Origin: Gemmatimonadota bacterium
Lineage (GTDB): Bacteria > Gemmatimonadota > Gemmatimonadetes > Longimicrobiales > RSA9
DNA length: 13,186 nt
Assembly: GCA_019689775.1 (NCBI GenBank)
Contig: JADGGV010000056.1
Coordinates: 1 to 13,186, forward strand
Reading direction: 5' to 3'
Positions 5,853-13,186 of this stretch are shown piece by piece. The notes beneath the pieces were generated by a model. The model was given only the letters and a program-made list of their open reading frames with translations, did no database searches and was not told the origin of the DNA. The first letter of the stretch is position 1. Each line of letters opens with the position of its first letter. The translations under genes and the position numbers were made by a program.

Positions 5853-7858
5853 GGCGTCGCGCGGCGGTCCTGGCGACGGCCGCCGCCATCGTCTCGGGCT
5901 GCGCCGGGCATGGCGGGACCGGCCCCGCGGCGCCGGCGCCGCTCGGCGGCGAGGCGTGGGTCGAGCGCACGCTCGCCGGCCTGTCGCTGGAGGAGCGCGT
6001 CGGCCAGATGCTCATGGCCCGCATCTCGGGGGACTTCTCCAGCCTCGCCAGCCCCGAGTTCCGCGCCGTCGCGCACCAGGTCGAGGCGCTCGGCGTCGGC
6101 GGCGTCGCCATCGGCATCGGCTCGCCGCCGGAGATCGCGCTCAAGACGAACGCGCTCCAGGCGCTCGCGAAGGTGCCGCTCCTCATCGGCGCCGACGTCG
6201 AGTACGGCCCCGGCATGCGCCTCTGGAGCCCGACCTACCTGCCGTACCTGACGGAGGGCGGCGGCGGCACGATCCTGCCGTACAACATGGGGATCGGCGC
6301 CATCGGCGACACCGCCGCGGCGTTCGCCGCCGGCCGCCTGACCGCGCGCGAGTCCCGCGCCGTCGGCATCAACTGGGTGTTCGCCCCCGTCGCGGACGTG
6401 AACACCGAGCCGACGAACCCGATCGTCAACGTGCGCAGCTACGGCGCGGACCCGCACGCCGTGGCCCGCCTCGTCGCCGCGTTCGTGCGCGGCGCCCACG
6501 ACGGCGGCGCGCTCACCGCGGCGAAGCACTTCCCCGGCCACGGCGACACCGGCGTCGACTCGCACGTCGACCTGCCCGTGCTGCGCGTCGACCGCCCCCG
6601 CCTCGACTCGCTCGAGCTCGTGCCGTTCCGCGCCGCGATCGCCGCCGGCACCGACGGCGTCATGGTCGGCCACCTCGCCGTCCCCGCGCTCACGGGCGGC
6701 AAGCCGGTCCCCGCCACCGTCGCGCCGGAGATCGGCACCGCGCTGCTCCGCCGCGACCTCGGCTTCGACGGGCTCGTCATCACCGACGCGATGACGATGG
6801 GCGCGCTGCGCCACCTCCCGGGCTACTCGCCCGGCGAGGTCGCCGTCTGGGCCGTCGAGGCCGGCGCCGACGTCGTGCTCGGGCCGCCGGACGTCGCCGC
6901 CGCGCGGGACGCGATCGTCGCCGCCGTGCGCGCCGGGCGGATCCCGGCCGCGCGGATCGACGCCTCCGTCCGCCGCATCCTCGCCGCCAAGGCGCGGCTG
7001 GGCCTGCCGGCGCGCCGCACGGTCGACCCGGACTCCGTGATGCGGCTCGTCGGCTCCGCGGAGCACCGCCGCATCGCCGACGAGCTGGCGCGCCGGTCGA
7101 TCACGCTCGTGCGCGACTCCGCCTCGCTGCTCCCGCTCGCGCCGCGCGCCGTCCACTCGGTCGTGCTGCTGACGTTCGCGGCGCCGACGGAGCTGAACGC
7201 CGGCCGCACGCTCGCGACCGAGCTCGCCCGCATCTACGGCCACGCCGAGCGCTGGCGCCTCTCCGAGGCGTCCACGCCCGCCGAGGTCGACTCCGCCGTC
7301 TCCCGCGCCGCCCGCGCCGACGCCGTCGTCTTCGCCACGTTCTACGCACCCGTCAGCGGGCAGGGCTTCCTCCGCCTCCCGGACCGCGTCCTCGAGGTGT
7401 GGCGCCGCGTCCGCGCGACCGGCCGCCCCGTCGTCGGCGTCTCCTTCGGCGACCCGTACGGCACCGCCGCGCTCGAGGGGCTCGGCACGTACCTGCTCGC
7501 CTGGCAGCCCCGCGGCGAGCCCGCGCAGCGTGCCGTCGCCGCCGCGATCGCCGGCCTCGCGCCGATCACCGGGCGGCTTCCGGTGTCGCTGCCGGGCGCG
7601 CCGCTCGGCTCGGGAACCCCAAGGCCGGCCGTCGGTTACACGCCACCCGACGGTGGATTGGTCCGCGTTGGAATGGGTGCTTGCGCGCCCGCGTCGGGCG
7701 ATCCCCTCCTCGGGCGCGGCGTGGCGGGCCGCGGCATGCCCGGCGCCGCGCCCCTCGGTGGGCGCGGATGTCAGGGTGGAGGAGCCCGTGGATGTTGTAT
7801 CGCGCAACCGCGGAGGAGCGGAATGACGCCGATCACCCCAGCCCGGGAAAGACCATGA
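5849..7858 (+). CDS. nagZ: NagZ-type GH3 beta-N-acetylglucosaminidase, lipoprotein (second of tandem pair, odd C-terminal tail)
   Basis: A paralogue of the preceding gene, starting at a GTG that overlaps its stop (GTGA), which implies translational coupling. Lipobox IVSGC (Cys18). The TIM barrel (about 35-385) keeps the substrate residues D116 and R124, the loop K226-H-F-P-G-H-G with dyad D237-S-H239, and nucleophile D313 in ITDAMTM. The C-terminal domain ends with PITGRLPVSLPG (572-583), where the first paralogue also ends its domain. About 80 further residues follow, rich in Gly, Arg, Pro and Cys, with codons ending in A or T far more often than elsewhere. This part looks like former spacer read through after loss of a stop, although the reading frame ends exactly in ATGA with the next start. 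Enzyme function is well supported; whether the tail is made or functional is not. Confidence 0.9.
   Translation: MRRRAAVLATAAAIVSGCAGHGGTGPAAPAPLGGEAWVERTLAGLSLEERVGQMLMARISGDFSSLASPEFRAVAHQVEALGVGGVAIGIGSPPEIALKTNALQALAKVPLLIGADVEYGPGMRLWSPTYLPYLTEGGGGTILPYNMGIGAIGDTAAAFAAGRLTARESRAVGINWVFAPVADVNTEPTNPIVNVRSYGADPHAVARLVAAFVRGAHDGGALTAAKHFPGHGDTGVDSHVDLPVLRVDRPRLDSLELVPFRAAIAAGTDGVMVGHLAVPALTGGKPVPATVAPEIGTALLRRDLGFDGLVITDAMTMGALRHLPGYSPGEVAVWAVEAGADVVLGPPDVAAARDAIVAAVRAGRIPAARIDASVRRILAAKARLGLPARRTVDPDSVMRLVGSAEHRRIADELARRSITLVRDSASLLPLAPRAVHSVVLLTFAAPTELNAGRTLATELARIYGHAERWRLSEASTPAEVDSAVSRAARADAVVFATFYAPVSGQGFLRLPDRVLEVWRRVRATGRPVVGVSFGDPYGTAALEGLGTYLLAWQPRGEPAQRAVAAAIAGLAPITGRLPVSLPGAPLGSGTPRPAVGYTPPDGGLVRVGMGACAPASGDPLLGRGVAGRGMPGAAPLGGRGCQGGGARGCCIAQPRRSGMTPITPARERP
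7812..7858 (+). promoter_or_regulatory. Strong ribosome site and 11-codon mini-ORF just before the symporter start
   Basis: GGAGG (7812-7816) lies six bases before ATG 7823. That ATG is in frame with the end of the upstream nagZ gene and opens only 11 codons before TGA 7856-7858, which overlaps the symporter ATG (7855) as ATGA. Internal initiation here would load ribosomes that terminate on the symporter start codon. This is a plausible translational-coupling device, or the remnant of an original leader. No direct evidence of use. Confidence 0.35.
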
Positions 7859-9690
7859 CCCTCACCCCCATCGACTGGGCCATCGTCGCCGCCTACTTCG
7901 TCTTCACGGCGGTCATCGGCCTGTACTTCACGAAGCGGGGCGGCGAGAGCCTGACGGAGTACTTCATCTCGGGCCGGCAGGTGAGTTGGTGGCTCGCCGG
8001 CGCCTCGATGGTGGCGACCACGTTCGCGGCCGACACGCCGCTCGTCGTCACCGGGCTCGTCGCGAACCACGGCGTCGCCGGCAACTGGCTGTGGTGGAAC
8101 TTCGTGATGAGCGGGATGCTCACCGTGTTCCTGTTCGCCCGGCTCTGGCGGCGCGCGCACGTGATGACGGACGTCGAGTTCGCCGAGATCCGCTACAGCG
8201 GCACGCCCGCCGCCGTGCTGCGCGGCTTCCGCGCCCTCTACCTCGCCATCCCGATCAACCTGATCATCCTCGGCTGGGTGACCCGGGCGATGATCAAGAT
8301 CCTGTCGATCTCGCTCGGCGTCTCGCCGATCCTCGCCGTCGGGATCTGCTTCGTCATCACGGTGGCGTACTCGGTCGCGGCCGGCATGTGGGCCGTGCTC
8401 TGGACCGACCTCGTGCAGTTCGTCATCAAGATGACCGCCGTCATCGTCCTCGCCGTCTTCGCCGTCGAGGCGGTCGGCGGCATGGCGGCCTTCAAGCAGA
8501 AGCTGGTCGCCCATTTCGGGAGCGAGACCGCGGCGCTCTCCGTGCTCCCCGTCCATTTCGGGACGGACGGCATCCAGGCCTACCCGTGGATGCCGCTCCT
8601 GGCGCTCGGCACGTTCCTGTTCGTGCAGTGGTGGGCCGCGTGGTACCCCGGCGCCGAGCCCGGCGGCGGCGGCTACATCGCGCAGCGCATCTTCTCGGCC
8701 AAGACCGAGCGCGACGGCGTGCTGGCGACGCTGTTCTTCCAGGTCGCCCACTACGCGCTGCGTCCCTGGCCCTGGATCGTGACCGGCCTGGCCACGGTCA
8801 TCCTCTACCCGAACCTCCAGGACAAGGAGGCGGGCTACGTCCACGCGTTCGTCGACCTGCTCCCCACGCCGTGGCGCGGCTTCATGCTGGCCGGGTTCGC
8901 GGCCGCCTACATGTCGACCGTCGGCACGCAGCTCAACTGGGGCGCGTCGTACCTGGTCAACGACTTCTACCGCCGCTTCCTGAAGAAGGACGCGACCGAG
9001 GAGCACTACGTCGCGGTCTCGCGCTGGGCGACGATCCTCCTGTTCCTCGCCTCCTGCGTCGTCACCTGGCAGCTCACCTCCGTCGAGCAGGCGTGGCGGT
9101 TCCTGCTGGCCCTCGGCTCCGGGACCGGTCTCGTGCTGATGCTGCGCTGGTACTGGTGGCGCGTGAACGCCTGGTCCGAGATCAGCGCCATGATCACGTC
9201 GCTCGTCGTCGCGAGCATCGCGACCGCGGTCGTGCCCGGCAACTTCGCGCCCGGCGACCCGAACGCCGACGCCACCATCATGCTCATCACGGTCGCCGGG
9301 ACGACGCTCGTCTGGCTCGCCGTGACGTTCCTGACGCGCCCTGAGCCGCAGGAGGTGCTCGAGGCGTTCTACCGCCGCGTCCGTCCCGGCGGCCCCGGCT
9401 GGGCCGCCGTCTCGCGGGGCCTCGGCTACGGCCGCGAGGCGATCCCCGGCGGCGCCAAGGCCTGGGTCAACTGGGCCGCGGGCATTGTCGCGGTCTACGC
9501 CAGCCTGTTCGGTATCGGCAAGGTCGTCTTCGGCTACGTCCCGCTCGGCACCGCCATGCTCGCCGTCGGCGTCGCCGCGTTCGTGCTGATTGCCCGCAAC
9601 ATGCGCGAGACCGAGCACGAGGAGATCCGCCGCGGCGCGGCGGGCGCCGAGGACCGACGCCTTGCCGAGGCCACGTCGGTCAGGCCCTGA
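7855..9690 (+). CDS. Sodium:solute symporter family transporter (SSS, SLC5-like)
   Basis: A 611-residue polytopic membrane protein of the sodium:solute symporter family (TC 2.A.21), predicted to import a solute with Na+. The first helix is at about 7-24, followed by the YFISGRQVSWWLAGASM segment (36-52) typical of the family. AAGMWAVLWTDLVQF (175-189) is the SSS loop-helix signature. AAYMSTVGTQLN (350-361) corresponds to helix 8, with S354 near the Na2 sodium site. A charged loop at about 495-535 precedes two final helices, giving about 13-14 segments by eye. ATG 7855 overlaps the upstream stop by four bases; GGGA a few bases upstream could serve as ribosome site. Operon context suggests an amino sugar or muropeptide fragment as substrate, but the sequence does not show it. 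Confidence 0.92.
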   Translation: MTLTPIDWAIVAAYFVFTAVIGLYFTKRGGESLTEYFISGRQVSWWLAGASMVATTFAADTPLVVTGLVANHGVAGNWLWWNFVMSGMLTVFLFARLWRRAHVMTDVEFAEIRYSGTPAAVLRGFRALYLAIPINLIILGWVTRAMIKILSISLGVSPILAVGICFVITVAYSVAAGMWAVLWTDLVQFVIKMTAVIVLAVFAVEAVGGMAAFKQKLVAHFGSETAALSVLPVHFGTDGIQAYPWMPLLALGTFLFVQWWAAWYPGAEPGGGGYIAQRIFSAKTERDGVLATLFFQVAHYALRPWPWIVTGLATVILYPNLQDKEAGYVHAFVDLLPTPWRGFMLAGFAAAYMSTVGTQLNWGASYLVNDFYRRFLKKDATEEHYVAVSRWATILLFLASCVVTWQLTSVEQAWRFLLALGSGTGLVLMLRWYWWRVNAWSEISAMITSLVVASIATAVVPGNFAPGDPNADATIMLITVAGTTLVWLAVTFLTRPEPQEVLEAFYRRVRPGGPGWAAVSRGLGYGREAIPGGAKAWVNWAAGIVAVYASLFGIGKVVFGYVPLGTAMLAVGVAAFVLIARNMRETEHEEIRRGAAGAEDRRLAEATSVRP

Positions 9691-9709
9691 ACCCGAAGGC
9701 ACGAAGCGA

Positions 9710-11698
9710 ATGACCACCGCATCGACGACCCTCACGGCCCAACGCGAGCGCGTTCCGGTCGTGATCGTGCAGGACTACGACGACATCGCGCGCCTGGTGG
9801 CGGACCGCATCGCGGCGCTGATCCGCCGCAAGGCCGCGGCCGGCGAGCCGGCCGTCCTCGGCCTCGCCACCGGCTCCACGCCGATCGGCATCTACCGCGA
9901 GCTGATTCGGCTGCACCGCGAGGAGGGGCTCGACTTCTCCAACGTCGTGGCGTTCAACCTCGACGAGTACTACCCGATGGACCCGGGGAGCATCCACAGC
10001 TACCACCGGTTCATGTGGGAGAACCTCTTCGAGCACGTGAACATCCGCCCCGAGAACGTCCACATCCCGCGGGGCGACGTCCCGCGCGAGGAGATCGAGG
10101 CCTACTGCCACCGCTACGAGGAGGAGATCCGCCGCGTCGGCGGCATCGACTTCCAGATCCTGGGCATCGGCAAGACGGGGCACATCGGCTTCAACGAGCC
10201 GGGCTCGGGGCGCGAGTCGCGCACCCGCCTGGTCGCGCTCGACACGATCACGCGCAAGGACGCGGCGGCCGACTTCTTCGGCGAGGAGAACGTCCCGGTC
10301 GAGGCGATCACGATGGGCGTGGCCACCATCATGGAGGCGAGAGAGATCGCCCTGATCGCGACCGGCGAGCACAAGGCGCCGATCATCCGCCGCGCGGTCG
10401 AGGGGTCGATCAGCCACGAGGTCGCCGCCACCTACCTCCAGCAGCACCCGAACGCGACGTTCTACGTCGACGGCGCCGCCGCCGCCGAGCTGACGCGCAT
10501 CAAGACGCCCTGGGTCGTCGGCGAGGTGCGGTGGACCCGTCAGCTCGAGATTCAGGCCGTCATCTGGCTGAGCGAGGTCACGGGGAAGTCGGTGCTCAAG
10601 CTCGACACGCTCGACTACCGCGAGCATCACCTCAGCTCGCTCGTCGCCCGCTACGGCTCGGCCGGCCCGCTCAACGGCGAGGTCTTCAACGCGCTCATCT
10701 CGAAGATCCGCGGCAAGAGCAAGCTCCCGCGCGGCAAGCGCATCGTCGTCTTCTCGCCGCACCCGGACGACGACGTGATCTCGATGGGCGGCATGCTCAA
10801 CAAGCTGCACCAGAACGGGAACGACATCATCGTCGCCTACCAGACGTCGGGGAACATCGCCGTCTTCGACCACGAGGTGCGCCGCTACCTCGAGTTCCTG
10901 CGGCGCTACGCGCGCACCTTCGACGGCGCGGGGGAGGCGATGATCCGACGGCTCGACGAGATGGAGGCGTTCCTCGACCTCAAGCGCCCGGGCGACGTCG
11001 ACTCGCCGGACATCCGCGAGATGAAGCGCATCATCCGCGAGGCCGAGGCGGTCTCCGGCATCGAGACGTTCGGGATGACCCGCGAGCAGGCCCGCTTCCT
11101 CAACCTCCCGTTCTACCAGACGGGGAAGGTGAAGAAGGACCCGATCGGTCCCGACGACGTCGCCATCATCCTCGATCTGCTCGAGGAGCATCGGCCGGAG
11201 ATGATCTTCGTGGCGGGCGACCTCTCCGACCCGCACGGCACGCACCGCATGTGCATGCAGGCGATCCACGCGGCGCTCGAGCGGTACACGGGCCCGGCGC
11301 CCGAGGTGTGGTACTATCGTGGCGCCTGGCAGGAGTGGCCGGTGGCGGAGGCGGACGTGCTGGTGCCGCTCTCCGAGGACGAGCTCGACCTCAAGATCCT
11401 CGCGATCTTCAAGCACCAGAGCCAGAAGGACAAGGCGCCGTTCCCGGGCCTCGACGAGCGCGAGTTCTGGCAGCGCGTCGAGGAGCGCAACAAGGGGACG
11501 GCGGCGATCGTCGATCGGCTCGGGCTCCCCGAGTACTTCGCCATGGAGGCGTACGTCGTGCGCCGCAACGGCCGGCCGCTCGAGGCCGAGACGATCCCGA
11601 CCAGCGAGCTCGGCACCGAGCCGACGCCCCCGCCCACCGGCGAGGAGCCGGGCGCGCCGGGCGGGCGTGCCATCCTTTCCGCCGCGACGCGGTCCTGA
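9710..11698 (+). CDS. nagB: NagB-LmbE fusion: glucosamine-6-phosphate deaminase-like domain plus PIG-L/LmbE deacetylase domain
   Basis: A 662-residue cytoplasmic protein with no signal peptide. Residues about 15-290 are NagB-like, the enzyme converting glucosamine-6-phosphate to fructose-6-phosphate and ammonia: phosphate-loop-like GLATGSTPIG (51-60), FNLDEY with D85 (E. coli D72), GHIGFNEP with H158 and E163 (E. coli H143, E148), S170-R-T-R and K222 (E. coli K208). The E. coli D141 position is T156 (GKTGH), so the usual proton relay is altered. Residues about 342-615 are a PIG-L/LmbE zinc deacetylase: HPDDD (351-355), where most relatives have HPDDE, and DPHGTH (507-512) with candidate ligands H509 and H512. 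The last 40 residues are Pro/Glu-rich linker. Both halves on one chain suggest sequential deacetylation and deamination, which would substitute for NagA; that is inference. It starts 19 bases after the symporter stop, with GAAGG upstream. Confidence 0.9.
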   Translation: MTTASTTLTAQRERVPVVIVQDYDDIARLVADRIAALIRRKAAAGEPAVLGLATGSTPIGIYRELIRLHREEGLDFSNVVAFNLDEYYPMDPGSIHSYHRFMWENLFEHVNIRPENVHIPRGDVPREEIEAYCHRYEEEIRRVGGIDFQILGIGKTGHIGFNEPGSGRESRTRLVALDTITRKDAAADFFGEENVPVEAITMGVATIMEAREIALIATGEHKAPIIRRAVEGSISHEVAATYLQQHPNATFYVDGAAAAELTRIKTPWVVGEVRWTRQLEIQAVIWLSEVTGKSVLKLDTLDYREHHLSSLVARYGSAGPLNGEVFNALISKIRGKSKLPRGKRIVVFSPHPDDDVISMGGMLNKLHQNGNDIIVAYQTSGNIAVFDHEVRRYLEFLRRYARTFDGAGEAMIRRLDEMEAFLDLKRPGDVDSPDIREMKRIIREAEAVSGIETFGMTREQARFLNLPFYQTGKVKKDPIGPDDVAIILDLLEEHRPEMIFVAGDLSDPHGTHRMCMQAIHAALERYTGPAPEVWYYRGAWQEWPVAEADVLVPLSEDELDLKILAIFKHQSQKDKAPFPGLDEREFWQRVEERNKGTAAIVDRLGLPEYFAMEAYVVRRNGRPLEAETIPTSELGTEPTPPPTGEEPGAPGGRAILSAATRS

Positions 11699-11701
11699 AC
11701 C

Positions 11702-11706
11702 GGAGG
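11702..11706 (+). promoter_or_regulatory. Ribosome binding site fixing a TTG start
   Basis: GGAGG lies four bases before TTG 11711 and just after the stop of the NagB-LmbE gene. It decides for the TTG over the next in-frame start, GTG 11741, which would cut into the first membrane helix. Confidence 0.6.
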
Positions 11707-11710
11707 CCCC

Positions 11711-13186
11711 TTGGGTAGCTTCACGACACTCGATGTCGCCGTGGTCCTCCTCTACATCGTCGGAGTCACGGCGTGGGGGACGTGGCTCGGCCGCAAGCAG
11801 ACGAACGCGCGGGACTACTTCCTCGCCGACCGCGGCATCCCGTGGTGGGCCGTCTGCTTCTCGATCATCGCCACGGAGACCAGCGCGCTGACCGTCATCA
11901 GCGTGCCGGCGACGGCCTACCAGACCGACTTCTGGATGCTCCAGCTCACGTTCGGCTACCTGCTGGGCCGCATCGCCGTCGCCGCGATCCTGCTCCCCGG
12001 CTACTTCGCCGGCGAGCTGGCCACGGCCTACGCGCTCCTGGAGCGGCGCTTCGGCGCGGGCACGCGCCGCTTCGCGTCGCTGATCTTCATGGTGACGCGC
12101 GCGCTCGCCGACAGCGTGCGCGTCTTCGCCACGGCGATCCCGATCAAGCTGATCACGGGGCTGCCGTACTGGGAGGCGATCGCGCTGACAGGCGTGTTCA
12201 CGCTCGTCTACACCTACTTCGGCGGGTTGCGCGCGGTCGTGTGGATCGACGTCGTCCAGATGTTCATCTACATCTTCGGCGGGCTGGCCGCCCTCTGGGT
12301 CGTCGTCCACCTCGTCTCCGGCGGCTGGGGCGGGATCGTCGCGGCGCTCCCGGCGGGCAAGCTGCGGGTGCTCCACTTCGGCGGCGGCTTCGCCGACGGA
12401 CGCTGGTTCTTCACCGGCCTCGTCGGCGGCGCCTTCCTGTCCATGGCCTCGCACGGCGTCGACCAGCTCATCGTGCAGCGCCTGCTCGCCTCGCCCTCGC
12501 TCCGCGACGCGCGCAAGGCGATCATCACCAGCGGCGTCGTCATCATCGGCCAGTTCGCGCTCTTCCTCCTCGTCGGCGCCGGGCTCTACGTCTTCTATCA
12601 CGGTCGCGCCTTCACGACGCCGGACGAGATCTTCCCGCGCTTCATCGTCGACTACCTGCCGCCCGGCATCTCCGGGCTCGTCGTCGCCGGGATCCTGGCC
12701 GCCGCCATGTCGACCGTGGCCTCCTCGCTCAACTCGCTCTCCTCGGCCACGACCCTCGACATCTACGCGCCGCTCGCCGGGCGCGTCGGCGACGACGAGC
12801 ACCTGATGCGCGCCGGCAAGGCCTTCACCGTCGTCTGGGCCATCATCCTCATCGGCGGCGCGATCCTCTTCCAGTTCGTCGCGCAGGGCACGCCAATCGT
12901 CGTCATCGCGCTCCAGATCGCCTCCTTCACCTACGGCGGCCTGCTCGGCGGCTTCCTCCTCGGCGTGCTCGTCCCGCGCGCCCGCCAGCGCGACGCCATG
13001 ATCGGCATCGGCGTCGCCATCGTCGCCATGGCCGCGCTGTGGGCCGCGCAGGAGTTCCACGTGATCCCGAAGCTGATCGACACGCTGTGGTTCTCGCTCG
13101 TCGGCTCGGCGATCACGCTCGCCGTCGGCTGGATGCTCAGCCGCTTCGGCCCGCCCGCCCCGCGCCCCGGCCCCGCCTGCCCCCCG
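11711..13186 (+). CDS. Second sodium:solute symporter family transporter (3' end beyond window)
   Basis: A 492-codon open frame from a TTG start runs to the last base with no stop. It is an SSS-family Na+ symporter: first helix about 8-24, DYFLADRGIPWWAVCFS (35-51) followed by IIATETSALTVISVP, the GGLRAVVWIDVVQ signature (171-183), and AAMSTVASSLNSLSS (331-345) as helix 8 with the Na2-site serine region around S334-S339. SSS proteins are often 500-600 residues, so only a small C-terminal part is likely missing; the final residues already turn Pro-rich. It is clearly a different subfamily from the symporter two genes upstream, with different helix-1 and helix-8 sequences, so the operon probably imports two solutes. 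It starts 12 bases after the NagB-LmbE stop, consistent with co-transcription. The substrate is not evident from sequence. Confidence 0.9.
   Translation, partial: MGSFTTLDVAVVLLYIVGVTAWGTWLGRKQTNARDYFLADRGIPWWAVCFSIIATETSALTVISVPATAYQTDFWMLQLTFGYLLGRIAVAAILLPGYFAGELATAYALLERRFGAGTRRFASLIFMVTRALADSVRVFATAIPIKLITGLPYWEAIALTGVFTLVYTYFGGLRAVVWIDVVQMFIYIFGGLAALWVVVHLVSGGWGGIVAALPAGKLRVLHFGGGFADGRWFFTGLVGGAFLSMASHGVDQLIVQRLLASPSLRDARKAIITSGVVIIGQFALFLLVGAGLYVFYHGRAFTTPDEIFPRFIVDYLPPGISGLVVAGILAAAMSTVASSLNSLSSATTLDIYAPLAGRVGDDEHLMRAGKAFTVVWAIILIGGAILFQFVAQGTPIVVIALQIASFTYGGLLGGFLLGVLVPRARQRDAMIGIGVAIVAMAALWAAQEFHVIPKLIDTLWFSLVGSAITLAVGWMLSRFGPPAPRPGPACPP

Noticed and set aside
5687..7807. Long minus-strand open frame opposite the second nagZ
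   Set aside because: Antisense shadow with no domain-like sequence.
5713..7854. The symporter frame stays open upstream, giving a 1325-residue fusion-like ORF
   Set aside because: The upstream part is an Arg/Pro-rich shadow of the second nagZ; family alignment and the ATGA overlap place the start at 7855.
7600..7860. A frameshift in the second nagZ that would restore a normal stop
   Set aside because: Neither of the other two forward frames gives an early stop after the conserved end, so a single shift does not explain the tail.
9680..13060. 1126-residue minus-strand open frame opposite the NagB-LmbE and second symporter genes
   Set aside because: Its length comes from GC-rich codon bias on the other strand; the sequence is Asp/Arg/Glu/Val low-complexity without motifs.
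1..13186. CRISPR array, tRNA/rRNA genes, transposase or phage genes
   Set aside because: No regularly spaced repeats, no RNA-gene-like sequence and no mobile-element protein were seen on either strand.

Overview
The window is very GC-rich, with coding frames that use almost only G or C at third codon positions. It looks like a chromosomal segment of a Gram-negative-type bacterium. The gene repertoire (DUF1343 with tandem NagZ-like GH3 lipoproteins, Na+:solute symporters and a NagB-LmbE fusion) and the protein style suggest a soil or environmental Gemmatimonadota member. That taxonomic guess is inference; no RNA or marker gene is present to confirm it.

Layout. Two gene arms diverge from a 73-bp spacer at 3890-3962. 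The left arm is on the minus strand: a DUF1343/NamZ-like exo-muramidase lipoprotein (2597-3889), then a lipoprotein that fuses a class-A beta-lactamase-type serine hydrolase to an M14 zinc carboxypeptidase (33-2195). A 401-bp gap separates them. It holds a conspicuous AT-rich block bounded by perfect 19-bp inverted repeats (2274-2505) and a strong GC hairpin in the presumed leader of the downstream gene. The right arm is on the plus strand and is a tight five-gene run: two tandem NagZ-type GH3 lipoproteins (3963-5852 and 5849-7858, 4-bp overlap), a sodium:solute symporter (7855-9690, 4-bp overlap), a NagB-LmbE fusion protein (9710-11698), and a second, different sodium:solute symporter (11711 to the window edge, incomplete).

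How the genes fit together (inference from family knowledge). The locus reads as a cell-wall sugar salvage system. The exported serine hydrolase/M14 protein would trim peptides. NamZ would remove terminal MurNAc and the NagZ pair terminal GlcNAc from glycan ends, all outside the cytoplasm since each carries a lipoprotein signal. The symporters would import the released amino sugars or small muropeptides. The fusion enzyme would deacetylate (LmbE half) and deaminate/isomerise (NagB half) a phosphorylated amino sugar on the way to fructose-6-phosphate. It resembles the Bacillus namZ-nagZ-amiE-mur cluster in its exo-enzymes but lacks, within the window, a sugar kinase, MurQ etherase, NagA, PTS transporter and regulator.

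The points most worth checking are the NagB-LmbE fusion with its altered active-site relay residue, the M14/serine-hydrolase fusion, the strange C-terminal tail of the second NagZ, and the inverted-repeat-bounded AT-rich block. No tRNA, rRNA, CRISPR array, transposase gene or phage gene was seen.
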